Assembly: GCA_030642845.1 (NCBI GenBank)
Contig: DAOWMZ010000007.1
Coordinates: 1 to 15,772, forward strand
DNA length: 15,772 bases
Direction: 5' to 3'
Origin: Candidatus Zixiibacteriota bacterium
GTDB taxonomy: Bacteria > Zixibacteria > MSB-5A5 > GN15 > FEB-12
Under the pieces are notes generated by a model. That model was given only the letters and a program-made list of their open reading frames with translations. It did no database searches and was not told the DNA's origin. Positions 15,673 to 15,772 of this stretch are shown piece by piece; positions within the stretch are counted from its first letter, which is position 1; every line of letters starts with the position of its first letter. A program made the translations under genes and the position numbers.

Positions 15673-15697
15673 TTTAGCGGCGACCGCCGCAATAAAT
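15673..15697 (-). promoter_or_regulatory. Candidate bacterial SECIS element
   Basis: On the minus strand, 5' to 3': ATTTA (15697-15693) pairs with TAAAT (15676-15672). A TT bulge (15692-15691) follows on the 5' side. Then GCGGC (15690-15686) pairs with GCCGC (15681-15677) around a GGTC loop (15685-15682). The loop begins 21 nt after the in-frame UGA at 15709-15707. The GGUC loop, short upper stem and 5' bulged U match the key features of the E. coli fdhF SECIS, where 18 nt separate UGA and loop. An ordinary intergenic hairpin cannot be excluded. Confidence 0.55.
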
Positions 15698-15772
15698 TTA
15701 AAAGCCTCAACCACCGCCGAAGCCAATTTTAATTTCACCTTTATCAACTATAACCGGAACGATATTTTGACC
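15698..15772 (-). CDS. Glutaredoxin-like protein, C-terminal end only; candidate selenoprotein ending Sec-Gly-Phe-stop
   Basis: This is the 3' end of a gene whose start lies beyond the right edge. The visible frame reads GQNIVPVIVDKGEIKIGFGGG, then TGA (15709-15707), GGC, TTT, TAA (15700-15698). The VPVIV...IKIGF stretch looks like the cis-proline and last strands of a glutaredoxin/NrdH-type thioredoxin fold. With UGA read as selenocysteine, the protein would end GGGUGF. I recall a glutaredoxin-like (seleno)protein family called 'Uxx-star', a name that would fit a Sec three codons before the stop, but I cannot confirm that match. The SECIS-like hairpin just downstream supports recoding. If UGA is a plain stop, the protein simply ends in GGG. 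The N-terminal active site is not visible. Confidence 0.6.

Overview
The window looks like chromosomal DNA of an AT-rich, Gram-negative-type bacterium from an uncultured lineage. The best hint is the end of the secreted protease at 11451-14189. It carries duplicated dockerin-like repeats of the form 'ADLVFLVDYIFKGGPSPC', a style I associate with Zixibacteria and related FCB-group genomes. A complex I subunit and a 4Fe-4S-type PurF fit that picture but do not prove it. I see no tRNA, rRNA, CRISPR array, IS element or phage gene, so this reads as ordinary chromosome rather than an island.

Layout. (1) 1-1286, plus: the 3' part of a large TPR protein whose start lies outside the window. (2) 1299-5790, minus: a ClC chloride channel with CBS domains, then a 770-residue single-chain protein joining a PqqD-like peptide-binding domain, an M50 membrane protease and an HlyD-like exporter arm. 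After these comes a 30-codon gene at 1350-1442 with a near-perfect Shine-Dalgarno and its own strong terminator. (3) 5881-7917, plus: a promoter with an operator-like palindrome, a FAD-dependent amine oxidoreductase, a secreted helical protein of unknown function and a clear terminator. (4) 7921-8791, plus: two related hairpin repeats, then a secreted alpha/beta hydrolase. (5) 8815-9630, minus: a GAF-H-box sensor without an ATPase domain. (6) 9886-11286, plus: purF. (7) 11451-14189, plus: the dockerin-tagged subtilase. (8) 14212-15772, minus: nuoN, and upstream of it the 3' end of a glutaredoxin-like gene.

Two places deserve most attention. First, the small peptide beside the PqqD-M50-HlyD protein looks like a compact, apparently undescribed peptide maturation/export pair. 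The big protein could recognise, cut and export the peptide, whose core motif is LEVLEARIAP. No modifying enzyme is visible nearby. Second, the glutaredoxin-like reading frame at the right edge hits an in-frame UGA followed by two sense codons and UAA. Just downstream is a hairpin with the hallmarks of a bacterial SECIS: a 5' U bulge, a GGUC apical loop and a loop 21 nt from the UGA. This suggests a selenoprotein with selenocysteine near its C-terminus.

The remaining genes look like independent housekeeping or envelope functions. Only the FAD oxidoreductase and the secreted protein after it form a convincing operon.
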